NCBI RefSeq assembly: GCF_014652355.1 | Contig: NZ_BMYQ01000003.1 | Span: forward strand, 124,001-188,000 | Direction: 5' to 3' | DNA from: Gemmobacter lanyuensis | Lineage (GTDB): Bacteria > Pseudomonadota > Alphaproteobacteria > Rhodobacterales > Rhodobacteraceae | Length of the DNA: 64,000 nucleotides | Shown: piece by piece, positions 18,807 to 28,977 of the stretch | Layout of the letters: each line of letters begins with the position of its first letter | Numbering within the stretch: position 1 is the stretch's first letter | The notes under the pieces: model-generated | Seen by the model: the letters and a program-made list of their open reading frames with translations, nothing else | Database searches by the model: none | What the model was told of the DNA's origin: nothing | Translations under genes and position numbers: made by a program

Positions 18807-21647
18807 ATGACCTTCACGCCGACCGATTACAACCCCTATGATTTTGCCAACCGCCGCCACATCGGACCGTCGCCTTCGGAGATGGCCGATATGCTCAAGG
18901 CGACCGGGGTGCAGTCGCTCGATCAGCTGATCGACGAAACCATCCCCGCCAGCATCCGCCAGGAAAAGCCGCTGTCATGGGCGCCGCTGTCGGAACATGA
19001 GCTGCTGGCGCGCATGCGCGAGGTTGCCGCGCGCAACAAGGTGATGACCAGCCTGATCGGGCAGGGCTATTACGGCACCGTGACCCCCCCGGCCATCCAG
19101 CGCAACATCCTGGAAAACCCGGCCTGGTATACTGCCTATACCCCCTACCAGCCCGAAATCGCGCAAGGCCGTCTTGAGGCGCTGCTGAACTATCAGACGA
19201 TGGTCGCCGATCTGACCGCGCTGCCGGTGGCCAACGCGAGCCTTCTGGACGAAGGCACCGCCGCGGCTGAGGCCATGGCCATGGCCGAGCGCGTCGCCAA
19301 ATCGAAGGCCCGCGCCTTCTTTGTCGATGAAAACTGCCATCCCCAGACCATCGCCGTGATCCAGACCCGTGCCATGCCGCTGGGGATCGAGATCATCGTG
19401 GGCGCCCCCGAGGATATGGATGCCACCGCCGTCTTTGGCGCGATCTTCCAATATCCCGGCACCTGGGGTCATGTCCGCGACCTGACCCCCTGGATCGAGT
19501 CGCTGCACGCCGCCAAGGCCGTGGCCGTGGTTGCAACCGACCTTCTGGCGCTGATGATGCTGAAGGCACCGGGTGAAATGGGCGCTGACATCGCCGTCGG
19601 TTCGGCACAACGCTTCGGCGTGCCGATGGGCTATGGTGGTCCGCACGCGGCCTTCATGTCCTGCCGCGACGATTACAAGCGCGCCATGCCGGGCCGTATC
19701 GTTGGCGTGTCGATCGACGCGCGCGGCAACAAGGCCTATCGCCTGTCGCTGCAAACGCGCGAACAGCATATCCGCCGCGAAAAGGCCACGTCGAACGTCT
19801 GCACCGCGCAGGCGCTGCTGGCGGTCATGGCCAGCATGTATGCCGTGTTCCACGGGCCGAAGGGGCTGCGCGCCATCGCGGAGCGTGTCCACAGCTACAC
19901 CATCCGTCTGGCCAAGGCGCTGCGCGCCGCCGGGGCGACCCTGCCGCAGAAGGGCTTTTTCGACACGATCACCGTCGAGGTGGGCGTGGGGCAGGCCGGT
20001 ATCCTTGCCGCTGCCCGGGCCGAGGGGCTGAACTTCCGCAAGGTCGGCAATGACCATGTCGGCATCAGCCTTGACGAAACCACCAACGAGGACGTGCTGC
20101 GCCGCGTGCTGCGGGCCTTTGGCATCCTCGATGCACCGCTGCCCGAGGGCGATCTGGGCTTCCCGGTCGAACTGCTGCGCACCTCGGAGGTGCTGACCCA
20201 TCCGGTTTTCCACATGAACCGTGCGGAATCCGAGATGATGCGCTACATGCGCCGCCTGTCGGACCGCGATCTGGCGCTGGACCGGGCGATGATCCCGCTC
20301 GGGTCTTGCACCATGAAGCTGAACGCCGCTGCCGAGATGATGCCGATCACCTGGCCCGAATTCGGCAGCCTGCACCCCTTCGTGCCTGCCGATCAGGCCG
20401 CTGGCTATGCCGAGGCGATTGCCGATCTGTCGGAAAAGCTGTGCGAAATCACCGGCTATGACGCGATGAGCATGCAGCCCAACAGCGGCGCGCAGGGCGA
20501 ATATGCCGGGCTTCTGACCATTCAGGCCTATCACCGTGCCCGCGGCGACCTGCAGCGCGACATCTGTCTGATCCCGGTTTCGGCCCATGGCACGAACCCG
20601 GCTTCGGCCCAGATGGCGGGGATGAAGGTGGTCGTGGTCAAATCCTCGGCCAATGGCGATGTGGATGTCGATGACTTCCGCGAAAAGGCCGCGCAGGCGG
20701 GCGACAAGCTGGCTGCCTGCATGATCACCTATCCCAGCACCCATGGCGTGTTCGAAGAAACCGTGCGCGAGATCTGCGCCATCACCCATGAACATGGTGG
20801 GCAGGTCTATATCGACGGCGCGAACATGAACGCGATGGTCGGTCTGGTGAAGCCGGGTGAGATCGGCGGCGATGTGAGCCACCTGAACCTGCACAAGACC
20901 TTTGCCATCCCGCATGGCGGCGGCGGTCCCGGCATGGGTCCGATCGGGGTGAAGGCGCATCTGGCTCCCTACCTGCCGGGCCATCCGGAAACCGGCGGGG
21001 CCGAAGGCCCGGTCTCGGCGGCGCCTTATGGATCGGCCTCGATCCTGCTGATCAGCTGGGCCTATTGCCTGATGATGGGCGGCGAGGGGCTGACCCAGGC
21101 CACCCGCGTCGCGATCCTGAATGCGAACTACATCGCCGCCCGTCTGAAGGGCGCCTATGAGGTTCTGTTCATGGGCAACCGGGGTCGCGTGGCGCATGAA
21201 TGCATCCTTGACACCCGTCCGTTCGCCGAGGCGGGCGTGACGGTGGATGACATCGCCAAGCGCCTGATCGACAACGGCTTCCACGCGCCCACCATGAGCT
21301 GGCCGGTTTCGGGCACGCTGATGGTGGAGCCGACGGAATCGGAAACCAAGGCCGAGATCGACCGCTTCATCACCGCCCTTCTGGCCATCCGCGCCGAGAT
21401 CAAGGCGGTCGAGGCCGGTGAGATCAGCGCCGAGGACAGCCCCCTGCGCCACGCGCCGCATACGGTGGAGGATCTGGTTGCCGACTGGACGCGCAAATAT
21501 CCGCGTGAGCAGGGCTGCTTCCCGCCGGGCGCCTTCCGCGTGGACAAATACTGGCCGCCGGTTGGCCGCGTGGATAACGTCCATGGCGACCGCAACCTGA
21601 TCTGCACCTGTCCGCCGGTCGAAAGCTACGCCCAGGCGGCCGAGTGA
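18807..21647 (+). CDS. gcvP: Glycine dehydrogenase (decarboxylating), P protein
   Basis: A 946-residue single-chain P protein (fused P1 and P2 halves, as in E. coli). The start at ATG 18807 follows GGAGG at 18797-18801 and gives the typical N-terminus with [18 protein letters not shown]. The PLP lysine is K697 in [35 protein letters not shown]-type residues appear as [17 protein letters not shown]. It decarboxylates glycine and loads the aminomethyl group on GcvH. No lpd (L protein) is adjacent, as is usual. A strong terminator follows. Confidence 0.97.
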   Translation: MTFTPTDYNPYDFANRRHIGPSPSEMADMLKATGVQSLDQLIDETIPASIRQEKPLSWAPLSEHELLARMREVAARNKVMTSLIGQGYYGTVTPPAIQRNILENPAWYTAYTPYQPEIAQGRLEALLNYQTMVADLTALPVANASLLDEGTAAAEAMAMAERVAKSKARAFFVDENCHPQTIAVIQTRAMPLGIEIIVGAPEDMDATAVFGAIFQYPGTWGHVRDLTPWIESLHAAKAVAVVATDLLALMMLKAPGEMGADIAVGSAQRFGVPMGYGGPHAAFMSCRDDYKRAMPGRIVGVSIDARGNKAYRLSLQTREQHIRREKATSNVCTAQALLAVMASMYAVFHGPKGLRAIAERVHSYTIRLAKALRAAGATLPQKGFFDTITVEVGVGQAGILAAARAEGLNFRKVGNDHVGISLDETTNEDVLRRVLRAFGILDAPLPEGDLGFPVELLRTSEVLTHPVFHMNRAESEMMRYMRRLSDRDLALDRAMIPLGSCTMKLNAAAEMMPITWPEFGSLHPFVPADQAAGYAEAIADLSEKLCEITGYDAMSMQPNSGAQGEYAGLLTIQAYHRARGDLQRDICLIPVSAHGTNPASAQMAGMKVVVVKSSANGDVDVDDFREKAAQAGDKLAACMITYPSTHGVFEETVREICAITHEHGGQVYIDGANMNAMVGLVKPGEIGGDVSHLNLHKTFAIPHGGGGPGMGPIGVKAHLAPYLPGHPETGGAEGPVSAAPYGSASILLISWAYCLMMGGEGLTQATRVAILNANYIAARLKGAYEVLFMGNRGRVAHECILDTRPFAEAGVTVDDIAKRLIDNGFHAPTMSWPVSGTLMVEPTESETKAEIDRFITALLAIRAEIKAVEAGEISAEDSPLRHAPHTVEDLVADWTRKYPREQGCFPPGAFRVDKYWPPVGRVDNVHGDRNLICTCPPVESYAQAAE

Positions 21648-21662
21648 TCGGGTGAACCCTTT

Positions 21663-21696
21663 GGCCCGCCCCGCCATGCTGCGGGGCGGGCCTTTT
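21663..21696 (+). terminator. Rho-independent terminator of the gcv operon
   Basis: GGCCCGCCCCGC (21663-21674), 6-nt loop, GCGGGGCGGGCC (21681-21692), then TTTT. A perfect 12-bp stem directly after gcvP. Confidence 0.9.
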
Positions 21697-21758
21697 CATG
21701 CCCGGACGCCGGGCCGGGTCGCGTTGACCCGCCGTTGGGTGTCAGGTAGCGAGAGGCC

Positions 21759-22457
21759 ATGATGACGGATCAGCCTTCCACGTTTTGGGGCGGTCTGGGG
21801 GCGGCGGTGCCGGTGGCGCTTGGCTATTTCCCGATCGCCTTTTCCTTTGGTGTCGCGGCCACGCGGGCAGGGTTTTCCCCGGCCGAGGCCATGGTGTTTT
21901 CGACCGTGATGTATTCCGGTGCGGGGCAGTTTCTGGGGATCACGCTGGTTTCGGGCGGGGTGCCGCTGCTTGTGTCGGTCATCACGCTGGTCGCCATGGC
22001 GCTGCGCCATGTGATCTATGGCCCCACAGTCCTGAAGGCCGCCGGGGCCGATGCCCGCACCCGCTTTGCGCCCTTCTGGGGCTTCTGGCTGACGGATGAG
22101 GTCTTCGGCGCGGCCTTGGGCGAGCTGGCCCGCGGGCAGCGGTTTTCGGAGCGCTTCATGGCGGGGCTCGGCTTTGGGGCCTGGGCGGCCTGGGGCAGCG
22201 GCACACTGCTGGGGGCCTTGGCCGGGGGCGGGGCGCTGGCGGCCTATCCGGCGGTCGAGGCGGGGCTGGGCTTCATGCTGCCTGCCCTGTTCCTTGCGCT
22301 GCTGCTGTCGATCCTGTCGCGGGCGCAGGTGCCGGTTATTGCGGTGGCGGGGCTGGTGACAACCGGCGTCACGCTGGCCGGAAGCCCCACGGCGGGCATT
22401 CTGCTGGGGATGCTGGCCGGGGCGCTGGCGGGGCTGGCACGGAAGGGGGCGGCATGA
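21759..22457 (+). CDS. azlC: AzlC-family branched-chain amino acid exporter, large subunit
   Basis: A 232-residue inner-membrane protein with several hydrophobic helices and the family residues ALGYFPIAFSFGVAA, MVFSTVMYSGAGQF and ALRHVIYGP, followed by FWLTDEVFG. AzlC pairs with the small AzlD subunit to export branched-chain amino acids or analogues. The start is one of two consecutive ATG codons at 21759/21762. The stop overlaps the start of azlD by 4 bp (ATGA), so the pair is translationally coupled. It sits immediately after the gcv terminator and is therefore probably transcribed separately. Confidence 0.93.
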   Translation: MMTDQPSTFWGGLGAAVPVALGYFPIAFSFGVAATRAGFSPAEAMVFSTVMYSGAGQFLGITLVSGGVPLLVSVITLVAMALRHVIYGPTVLKAAGADARTRFAPFWGFWLTDEVFGAALGELARGQRFSERFMAGLGFGAWAAWGSGTLLGALAGGGALAAYPAVEAGLGFMLPALFLALLLSILSRAQVPVIAVAGLVTTGVTLAGSPTAGILLGMLAGALAGLARKGAA

Positions 22458-22768
22458 TGCGGATCGAGGTTCTGGCGCTGGCGGTGCTGGTCGGGGTGGC
22501 GACTTGGGCCTTCCGCAGCCTGCCCATGCGGTTCGATCTGTCGGGCCTGCGCCCGGAAGGCGGGCTGTCGCGCCTGCTGGGGGCGACCGGCCCGGCCGCA
22601 ATTGCGGCGCTGTTCGTCGCGTCGATCCTGCCTTTGGTGGCGGGCGGGCAGGGGCTGCCCTTCTGGGGCGGCAGTGCGGCGGTCATCGCGCTATGGCTCT
22701 GGCGGCGGTCGGTCGTTTTGGCCACGCTGGGCGGCGCCTTGGCCTTTGGCCTTCTGTCGTTGGTTTGA
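22454..22768 (+). CDS. azlD: AzlD-family small exporter subunit
   Basis: A 104-residue protein with three to four hydrophobic helices, characteristic FRSLPMRFDL near residue 24 and GPAAIAALFVASILP in the middle. The size and 4-bp overlap with azlC are diagnostic of the AzlCD pair. It is required with AzlC for export across the inner membrane. Confidence 0.92.
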   Translation: MMRIEVLALAVLVGVATWAFRSLPMRFDLSGLRPEGGLSRLLGATGPAAIAALFVASILPLVAGGQGLPFWGGSAAVIALWLWRRSVVLATLGGALAFGLLSLV

Positions 22769-22836
22769 CCCCCCTTGCAGCCGAGGCAGGGCGCGCCAAT
22801 ATATTCCTAAACTGGAATTTGATCTGGGGGCCGATC

Positions 22837-23280
22837 ATGGAAGCCGTGAAACTGACATGCACCACCTGCGGGCAGGCCAATCGCATCCCGCGCGACCGTC
22901 TGGCCCAAGGGCCGAAATGCGGCAGCTGCGGCGAGCCCTTGGCCAATGGCCGCGTACATGAGCTGGATCAGCTCAGCCATGACAAGGCCGTGCGCGGGGA
23001 TGAGCTGCCGCTTCTGGTCGATTACTGGGCGCCCTGGTGTGGCCCCTGCCGGGCCATGGCACCGGAATTTGCCAAGGCCGCAGGCGCGTTGGCCCCGGCA
23101 GTGCGCTTTGCCAAGCTGAACACGCAAGACCACCCCGAGATCGCCGGGCGCGCCCGCATCCAAGGGATTCCGGCGCTCGTGCTTTATCATCGTGGGCGTG
23201 AGATCGCGCGTCTTGCGGGCGCTCGCCCTGCCGCGCAGATCGCGGATTTCGTGCGGCAGAACCTTGCCGGGCGCGGCTGA
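22837..23280 (+). CDS. trxC: Thioredoxin 2 (TrxC-type, zinc-finger thioredoxin)
   Basis: A 147-residue protein with an N-terminal zinc-ribbon (C8, C11, C28, C31 in two CxxC pairs) followed by a thioredoxin fold with active site WAPWCGPC (C68, C71) and the cis-proline in IQGIPALVL. This is the TrxC architecture. It reduces cytosolic protein disulfides, often under oxidative stress. The start ATG at 22837 precedes the zinc finger directly. An inverted repeat and the tRNA-Ala gene follow. Confidence 0.94.
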   Translation: MEAVKLTCTTCGQANRIPRDRLAQGPKCGSCGEPLANGRVHELDQLSHDKAVRGDELPLLVDYWAPWCGPCRAMAPEFAKAAGALAPAVRFAKLNTQDHPEIAGRARIQGIPALVLYHRGREIARLAGARPAAQIADFVRQNLAGRG

Positions 23281-23289
23281 AGCTGCGCT

Positions 23290-23307
23290 GAAAATACAGC
23301 TATTTTC
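23290..23307 (+). terminator. AT-rich inverted repeat after trxC
   Basis: GAAAATA (23290-23296), loop CAGC, TATTTTC (23301-23307), 9 nt after the trxC stop. The last half supplies a short T-run. It is a weak but plausible terminator separating trxC from the tRNA promoter. Confidence 0.45.
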
Positions 23308-23322
23308 CGCCCGCAGAGACGC

Positions 23323-23351
23323 TTGACATTCCCGTTTCGATTGGCGAAAAC
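23323..23351 (+). promoter_or_regulatory. Candidate promoter of tRNA-Ala
   Basis: A perfect -35 hexamer TTGACA (23323-23328) is followed after 17 bp by GAAAAC (23346-23351), a poor -10. A start near 23358 would lie about 7 nt before the mature tRNA end. The perfect -35 box and position support it. Confidence 0.5.
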
Positions 23352-23364
23352 CCATCTCGGTCGA

Positions 23365-23440
<76 letters not shown>

Positions 23441-23454
23441 AGACCCTTCGCAAG

Positions 23455-23476
23455 CGGCGCCTTCGGGCGCCGTTTT
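23455..23476 (+). terminator. UUCG-tetraloop terminator after tRNA-Ala
   Basis: CGGCGCC (23455-23461), loop TTCG, GGCGCCG (23466-23472), TTTT. Located 15 nt after the tRNA. Confidence 0.85.
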
Positions 23477-23518
23477 GCATTTCCGGCCCCTGATATCGCG
23501 CGGCGCCGGGCCAAGGGC

Positions 23519-23547
23519 AAAAGAAAAGGGCCGGGTTTCCCCGGCCC
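23519..23547 (-). terminator. Rho-independent terminator of carB
   Basis: On the minus strand, GGGCCGGG pairs with CCCGGCCC (plus coordinates 23528-23535 and 23540-23547, 4-nt loop), followed by a TTTTCTTTT tract. It lies 26 bp after the carB stop. Confidence 0.85.
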
Positions 23548-23573
23548 CCTGTTCCCTTGCCAAACGGCGCAGG

Positions 23574-26500
23574 TCAGCCCTGCAGCGTCCGCACGCCATA
23601 GCCTTCGCCGCGCGCCTTCATGGCCGCCACAGCGGCAATCGAGGCCGCCGCGGTGGTGAAGTAGGGGATCTTGTCCATCAGCGCGACGCGACGGATGTCG
23701 CGGCTGTCGGCCAGCGCCTGCGCGCCCTCGGTCGTGTTCATCACCAGCGCGATGTCGCCGTTTTTCAGGCTGTCCACGATGTTAGGGCGGCCTTCATAGA
23801 CCTTGTTCACCGGGGTGGCGGTGATGCCCTGCTCGGCCAGCCAGGCGCCGGTGCCACGTGTGGCCACGATCTCGAACCCGAGGGTGATCAGGCCGCGCGC
23901 GGCCTCGGCCATGGCTTCGGTCTTGTCCATGTCCTTGATCGACAGGAACACCCGGCCGCTTTCGGGCAGATGCGTGCCCGCGCCCATCTGCGCCTTGAGG
24001 AAGGCCAGCGCGAAGGTGCGATCCCAGCCCATGACCTCGCCGGTCGAACGCATTTCCGGCCCGAGGAGCGGGTCCACACCGGGGAAGCGGGCGAAGGGCA
24101 GCACGGCCTCCTTGACGCTGAACCAGGGCGTGATCGGATTGGCCAGCGTGTTGGGATCGGCCAGCGGCAGCACCGAATCCGGGCCGGTGCCTTCGCCATA
24201 GGGCGCGCGGTCGGGGAAGTTCGACAGCGGCTCACCGGCCATCAGACGCGCGGCGATCGAGGCGATGGCGCTATCGGTCGCCTTGGCGACGAAGGGCACG
24301 GTGCGGCTCGCGCGCGGGTTCACCTCAAGCACGTAGATCACACCATCCTTGATGGCGAATTGCACGTTCATCAGGCCCACGACATGCAGCGCCCGCGCCA
24401 TCAGCACGGTCTGGCGCTTCAGTTCTTCCACCGTCTCCGCGCTCAGCGAATGGGGCGGCAGGCAGCAGGCGCTGTCGCCCGAATGGACGCCAGCCTCTTC
24501 GATGTGTTCCATGATGCCCGCAACATGGACATTCTCGCCATCGCAGAGCGCATCGACATCCACCTCGATCGCGCCCGCCAGATAGCTGTCCAGCAGCACC
24601 GGGTTGTCGCCCGAAACCTGCACGGCGGTGGCGATATAGCGTTCCAGATGTTCGTCCGAACGCACGATCTCCATCGCGCGGCCGCCCAGCACGAAGGAGG
24701 GGCGGATCACCAGCGGATAGCCCACCTGCGCCGCCACGGCGAAGGCTTCGTCGCGCGACCGGGCGGTGCCGTTGACCGGCTGCTTCAGGCCCAGCTCGTT
24801 CAGCAGTTTCTGGAACCGCTCACGGTCTTCGGCCAGATCGATGGCATCGGGCGTGGTGCCGAGGATCGGGATCCCTTCTTCATGCAGCGCATTGGCGAGC
24901 TTGAGCGGCGTCTGGCCGCCGAACTGCACGATCACGCCATGCAGCGTGCCGTTTTCCTGTTCGACGCGCAGGATTTCCAGCACATGTTCCAGCGTCAGCG
25001 GTTCGAAATACAGACGGTCCGAGGTGTCATAGTCGGTCGACACGGTTTCCGGGTTGCAGTTGACCATGATGGTTTCATAGCCCTGCGCGGTCAGCGCGAA
25101 GCAGGCATGGCAGCAGCAATAGTCGAACTCGATCCCCTGGCCGATCCGGTTCGGGCCACCGCCGAGGATGACGACCTTCTTGGCGTTGGAGGGACGGCTT
25201 TCGCATTCCACATCGCCCATCGCGGGGGCCTCATAGGTGGAATACATATAGGGGGTCTGCGCCTCGAATTCGGCGGCGCAGGTGTCGATGCGCTTGAAGA
25301 CGGCCTTGACGCCCAGGGCGCGACGGGCGCGGCGGACTTCGGTTTCCGACCCGGCGGTCAGTTTGGCCAGACGGGCATCGGTGAAGCCCATCATCTTGAG
25401 TGCACGCAGGCCTTCGGCATCAGTCGGCAGACCGGCTTCGCGGATTTCGGCCTCGGCGTCGATGATTTCGCGGATGCGCGACAGGAACCACGGGTCGAAG
25501 CTGGTGGCCTGCTGGATTTCGTCATTGGTCAGACCGTGGCGCATGGCCTGGGCGATGACGCGCAGACGGTCGGGGGTTTGCTGACCCAGCGCCTTGAAGA
25601 TGGAAGCCTTGTCCGGCGCGCCGGGGATGGCGATCTCGTCAAAGCCGGTCAGGCCGGTCTCAAGGCTCGCCAGCGCCTTTTGCAGCGATTCATGGATGGT
25701 GCGGCCGATGGCCATGACCTCACCCACCGATTTCATCGCGGTGGTCAGGTTGTTTTCCGATCCGGGGAACTTTTCAAAGGCAAAGCGCGGGATCTTGGTC
25801 ACGACATAGTCGATCGAGGGTTCGAAGGACGCGGGCGTGACCTTGGTGATGTCATTGTCCAGCTCGTCGAGCGTATAGCCCACGGCCAGTTTCGCGGCGA
25901 TCTTGGCAATCGGGAAGCCCGTCGCCTTCGAGGCCAGCGCCGAAGACCGCGACACACGCGGGTTCATTTCGATCACGACCATGCGGCCGTCCTTGGGGTT
26001 GATCGCCCATTGGACGTTCGAGCCGCCGGTTTCCACACCGATTTCACGCAGCACGGCGATCGAGCCGTTCCGCATGATCTGATATTCCTTGTCGGTCAGG
26101 GTCAGGGCAGGGGCCACGGTGATCGAGTCACCGGTATGCACGCCCATCGGGTCGATGTTTTCGATCGAGCAGACGATGATGGCGTTGTCCTTGCGGTCAC
26201 GCACCACCTCCATCTCATATTCTTTCCAGCCGAGCAGCGATTCATCGACCAGAACCTGCGCCACGGGCGAGGCCTCAAGCCCCGATTTCACGATGGCCTC
26301 ATAGTCGTCGCGGTTATAGGCGACGCCGCCGCCGGTGCCGCCCAGGGTGAAGGCGGGGCGGATGATGGCGGGCAGACCCACATATTCCAGTTGTTTGACG
26401 GCCTCGGCCACGCCTGCTGCGATGTCGAACTTGCCGTTCACCTTGGGGGCGGCAATGATGGTGGCCTTGGGGTTTTCAAGGCCCAGACGGTCCATCGCTT

Positions 26501-26900
26501 CGCGGAAGAGCTTGCGGTCTTCGGCCATCTCGATGGCTTCGCGATTGGCGCCGATCAGCTTGACGTTGAACTTTTCCAGCACGCCCATGTCATCCAGCGC
26601 AAGCGTGGTGTTCAGGCCGGTCTGGCCGCCCATCGTCGGCAGGATCGCGTCGGGGCGTTCCTTTTCGATGATCTTGGCGACGACCTCGGGGGTGATCGGT
26701 TCGATATAGGTGGCATCGGCCAGGCCCGGATCGGTCATGATCGTCGCCGGGTTCGAGTTGACGAGGATGACGCGATAGCCTTCCTCGCGCAGTGCCTTGC
26801 AGGCCTGTGCGCCCGAATAGTCGAATTCGCAGGCCTGCCCGATGACAATGGGCCCCGCACCGATGATCATGATGGAGGAGATATCGGTTCTTTTCGGCAT
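23574..26900 (-). CDS. carB: Carbamoyl-phosphate synthase large subunit
   Basis: A 1108-residue protein starting [22 protein letters not shown] at 26900. It has the two homologous synthase halves, each with an ATP-grasp domain. [17 protein letters not shown] opens the first and [17 protein letters not shown] opens the second; [18 protein letters not shown] and [18 protein letters not shown] are the paired metal-binding strands. The C-terminal about 140 residues form the MGS-like allosteric domain. The enzyme makes carbamoyl phosphate from bicarbonate, ATP and ammonia supplied by CarA, for pyrimidines and arginine. carA is not adjacent. The gene has its own candidate promoter and terminator. 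Confidence 0.98.
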   Translation of the reverse strand: MPKRTDISSIMIIGAGPIVIGQACEFDYSGAQACKALREEGYRVILVNSNPATIMTDPGLADATYIEPITPEVVAKIIEKERPDAILPTMGGQTGLNTTLALDDMGVLEKFNVKLIGANREAIEMAEDRKLFREAMDRLGLENPKATIIAAPKVNGKFDIAAGVAEAVKQLEYVGLPAIIRPAFTLGGTGGGVAYNRDDYEAIVKSGLEASPVAQVLVDESLLGWKEYEMEVVRDRKDNAIIVCSIENIDPMGVHTGDSITVAPALTLTDKEYQIMRNGSIAVLREIGVETGGSNVQWAINPKDGRMVVIEMNPRVSRSSALASKATGFPIAKIAAKLAVGYTLDELDNDITKVTPASFEPSIDYVVTKIPRFAFEKFPGSENNLTTAMKSVGEVMAIGRTIHESLQKALASLETGLTGFDEIAIPGAPDKASIFKALGQQTPDRLRVIAQAMRHGLTNDEIQQATSFDPWFLSRIREIIDAEAEIREAGLPTDAEGLRALKMMGFTDARLAKLTAGSETEVRRARRALGVKAVFKRIDTCAAEFEAQTPYMYSTYEAPAMGDVECESRPSNAKKVVILGGGPNRIGQGIEFDYCCCHACFALTAQGYETIMVNCNPETVSTDYDTSDRLYFEPLTLEHVLEILRVEQENGTLHGVIVQFGGQTPLKLANALHEEGIPILGTTPDAIDLAEDRERFQKLLNELGLKQPVNGTARSRDEAFAVAAQVGYPLVIRPSFVLGGRAMEIVRSDEHLERYIATAVQVSGDNPVLLDSYLAGAIEVDVDALCDGENVHVAGIMEHIEEAGVHSGDSACCLPPHSLSAETVEELKRQTVLMARALHVVGLMNVQFAIKDGVIYVLEVNPRASRTVPFVAKATDSAIASIAARLMAGEPLSNFPDRAPYGEGTGPDSVLPLADPNTLANPITPWFSVKEAVLPFARFPGVDPLLGPEMRSTGEVMGWDRTFALAFLKAQMGAGTHLPESGRVFLSIKDMDKTEAMAEAARGLITLGFEIVATRGTGAWLAEQGITATPVNKVYEGRPNIVDSLKNGDIALVMNTTEGAQALADSRDIRRVALMDKIPYFTTAAASIAAVAAMKARGEGYGVRTLQG

Positions 26901-26984
26901 GGCGGACCCCGTGTGTGCTTGCAGACCGCGCCCCGTGCGGAGAGCGGTAATCTGGATTCGATGGCGAAGCGCAAATTGACGGGG

Positions 26985-27012
26985 GTTATAGTCAGCAAGC
27001 GTCGCGGCGCAA
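26985..27012 (-). promoter_or_regulatory. Candidate carB promoter
   Basis: On the minus strand, TTGCGC (27012-27007), 16-bp spacer, TATAAC (26990-26985). This gives a leader of about 78 nt before the carB ATG at 26900. A GATTC site lies at 26955-26959 in the leader. Confidence 0.5.
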
Positions 27013-27166
27013 GGGTGAATGCGCGTCGCGGTCTGCGGGGTGGCAGACTTGTCCGGCTGGTCAAAAACGGGCCGGTGCCCGTGTCGCGGGCCAGAAGGTC
27101 GCTTGCGGACTGGTCGAGCCGCCCCCCCGGTGCTAGATCGCCCCGCATCAGCCAAGGAGTAAAGAC

Positions 27167-28282
27167 GTGATCCTGCTGGAACATGGCCCTCAGGGCCGCG
27201 CCGCACAGTTCACCGCACCCAAAGAGGTGATCGTGGCCCATGAGGCCGCCGAGGTTGCGCCCGCGCTGGCGCGGCTGGATGCGGCACGGGCGGCGGGGGG
27301 CTGGATCGCCGGTTATGTCTCTTATGAGGCGGGTTATGCGCTCGAGCCGAAGCTGGCGGCGCTGATGCCGGCCGAGCGCGATCATCCGCTGGTGGCCTAT
27401 GGTGTTTATGACGCCCCCGAAGCCGCGGAGCCGGTGGAAGGCAGCGCCCATCTGGCGCCCCTGCGCCCCATGGTTTCACGCGAGGATTACGGCACCGCCT
27501 TTGATGCGGTGGCGGCCTATATCCGGGCGGGCGATTGCTATCAGATCAACCTGACCTTCCCGATGGAGACAGAGCTGACCGGCACGCCCCTTGGCCTTTA
27601 TGCGGCGCTGAAGGCGCGGCAGGCAGTGGGGCTGGGGGCTTATCTCGACCTTGGGGTGGGGCCGGTGATCGTCTCCCGCTCGCCCGAGCTGTTCTTTTCG
27701 GTCAGCGCGCAGGGCCGGATCGAGGCCCGCCCGATGAAGGGGACCGCCCCGCGCGGGGCCGACCCCGAAGAGGATCAGGCCCTGGCACAGGAACTTTACC
27801 TGTCCGAAAAGGCGCGGGCGGAAAACCTGATGATCGTTGATCTTTTGCGCAACGACATCTCGCGGCTGGCCGAGGTGGGGTCGGTGCGTGTGCCCGAACT
27901 CTATGCGGTTGAACCCTTTGCCACCGTCCATCAGATGAGCAGCCGCGTCGTGGGCCAGCTGGTCGAACCGCCCAGCCTTGCGCGGCTGATGACGGCACTG
28001 TTCCCCTGCGGCTCGATCACCGGTGCGCCGAAGATCCGCGCGATGCAGATCATCCGCGAGGTCGAACCCTTTGCCCGCGGCGTCTATTGCGGGGCGATCG
28101 GCTGGATGGCGCCCGACGGGGCCGCCGCCTTCAACGTGGCGATCCGCACCCTTTCGATCTGGGGGCAGCGGGTGGTGCTGAATGTGGGGGGCGGGGTGGT
28201 CTTTGATTCCACCGCCCAGGGCGAATGGGAGGAAGCGCATTGGAAAGCACGCTACGCGTCGGCGTTGAGCCGGTCCGCCTGA
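27167..28282 (+). CDS. pabB: Aminodeoxychorismate synthase component I
   Basis: A 371-residue chorismate-utilising enzyme starting with GTG at 27167 after an AAGGAG site. It contains [19 protein letters not shown], the [13 protein letters not shown] segment and the closing [28 protein letters not shown] and YCGAIGWM motifs typical of PabB (shorter than TrpE). With the PabA amidotransferase it converts chorismate and glutamine to 4-amino-4-deoxychorismate for folate. Its end overlaps the PabC-like gene by 43 bp, suggesting coupled translation. pabA is not nearby. Confidence 0.95.
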   Translation: MILLEHGPQGRAAQFTAPKEVIVAHEAAEVAPALARLDAARAAGGWIAGYVSYEAGYALEPKLAALMPAERDHPLVAYGVYDAPEAAEPVEGSAHLAPLRPMVSREDYGTAFDAVAAYIRAGDCYQINLTFPMETELTGTPLGLYAALKARQAVGLGAYLDLGVGPVIVSRSPELFFSVSAQGRIEARPMKGTAPRGADPEEDQALAQELYLSEKARAENLMIVDLLRNDISRLAEVGSVRVPELYAVEPFATVHQMSSRVVGQLVEPPSLARLMTALFPCGSITGAPKIRAMQIIREVEPFARGVYCGAIGWMAPDGAAAFNVAIRTLSIWGQRVVLNVGGGVVFDSTAQGEWEEAHWKARYASALSRSA

Positions 28283-28854
28283 TCGAGACGCTGCTCTGGG
28301 ACGGCGCGGCTTACCCACGGCAGGCCGGGCATCTCGCGCGGCTGGTGCGGTCGGCCGCGGCGCTGGGGTTTCTCTGTGATCCTGCTGCCGTTCTGGCCGC
28401 CCTGCCGCGCCCCGAAGGCCCGGCCCGTGTGCGCCTGACGCTGGGCGCCGGTGGGGATAGCGAGGTGACGGTCGCGCCGCTTCCCCCCGCCGCGCCGCAA
28501 TGGCGGCTGAAACTTGCCGCGCCGCGGCTGGATTCGGCCGACCCTTGGCTGCGCGTCAAAAGCACCCGCCGCGGCGTTTATGACGCCGCCCGCGCCGCGC
28601 TGCCGCCCGGCACCGAAGAACTGATCTTCTGCAATGAACGCGATGAAGTCTGCGAGGGCACGATCACCAATCTGTTCTTCGACCGCGGGCAGGGGATGCG
28701 GACGCCGCCACTCAGCTCGGGCCTTCTGCCGGGGGTGCTGCGCGCCGAACTGGCCCTGCCGGAAGAGCCGCTGCTGCGGGTCGATCTGCCGCATGTGCGG
28801 CTGTGGGTGGGCAATGCGCTGCGCGGGCTGGTCCCCGCCGTCTGGCTGGGCTGA
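28240..28854 (+). CDS. pabC: Class IV PLP aminotransferase, probable aminodeoxychorismate lyase
   Basis: A 204-residue fold-type IV PLP protein. The probable start is a TTG at 28240, because GGAGG sits at 28228-28232 with 7 nt spacing; an ATG at 28225 is in frame but lacks a site. K107 in LRVKSTRRGVYDAA is the predicted PLP lysine, and EGTITNLFF (E139) binds the cofactor ring. It is shorter than the usual 270 residues. Its position overlapping pabB points to lysis of aminodeoxychorismate to p-aminobenzoate and pyruvate. The family assignment is firm, the specific reaction is inferred from context. Confidence 0.82.
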   Translation: MESTLRVGVEPVRLIETLLWDGAAYPRQAGHLARLVRSAAALGFLCDPAAVLAALPRPEGPARVRLTLGAGGDSEVTVAPLPPAAPQWRLKLAAPRLDSADPWLRVKSTRRGVYDAARAALPPGTEELIFCNERDEVCEGTITNLFFDRGQGMRTPPLSSGLLPGVLRAELALPEEPLLRVDLPHVRLWVGNALRGLVPAVWLG

Positions 28855-28977
28855 CCCGAAAGATTTTGCCGCCCACCCGCCTTCAATGCAGGGCGCGCCA
28901 CCCTGCCGGGGTTGACTTGACCCGCGCCCCGGTGTGTATCGGCGCATCAGGATGAAAGCCTCGGAAAGGGGAGCGTG

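Noticed and set aside
23475-27170. A 1231-codon open frame on the plus strand opposite carB, and similar giant frames opposite gcvP (18975-21677), aspS (28252-30957), dnaG (61176-63515) and inside SulP (53256-55658)
   Set aside because: These are antisense or out-of-frame shadows caused by high GC and strong third-position bias. Their translations are rich in His, Gln, Arg and Gly and match no family, while the opposite strand encodes full, recognisable proteins.
26961-27170. A 69-codon very basic frame (starting MAKRKLTG) ending at the pabB start codon
   Set aside because: It overlaps the likely carB promoter, has no good ribosome site and no recognised family. A leader peptide cannot be excluded but is not supported.
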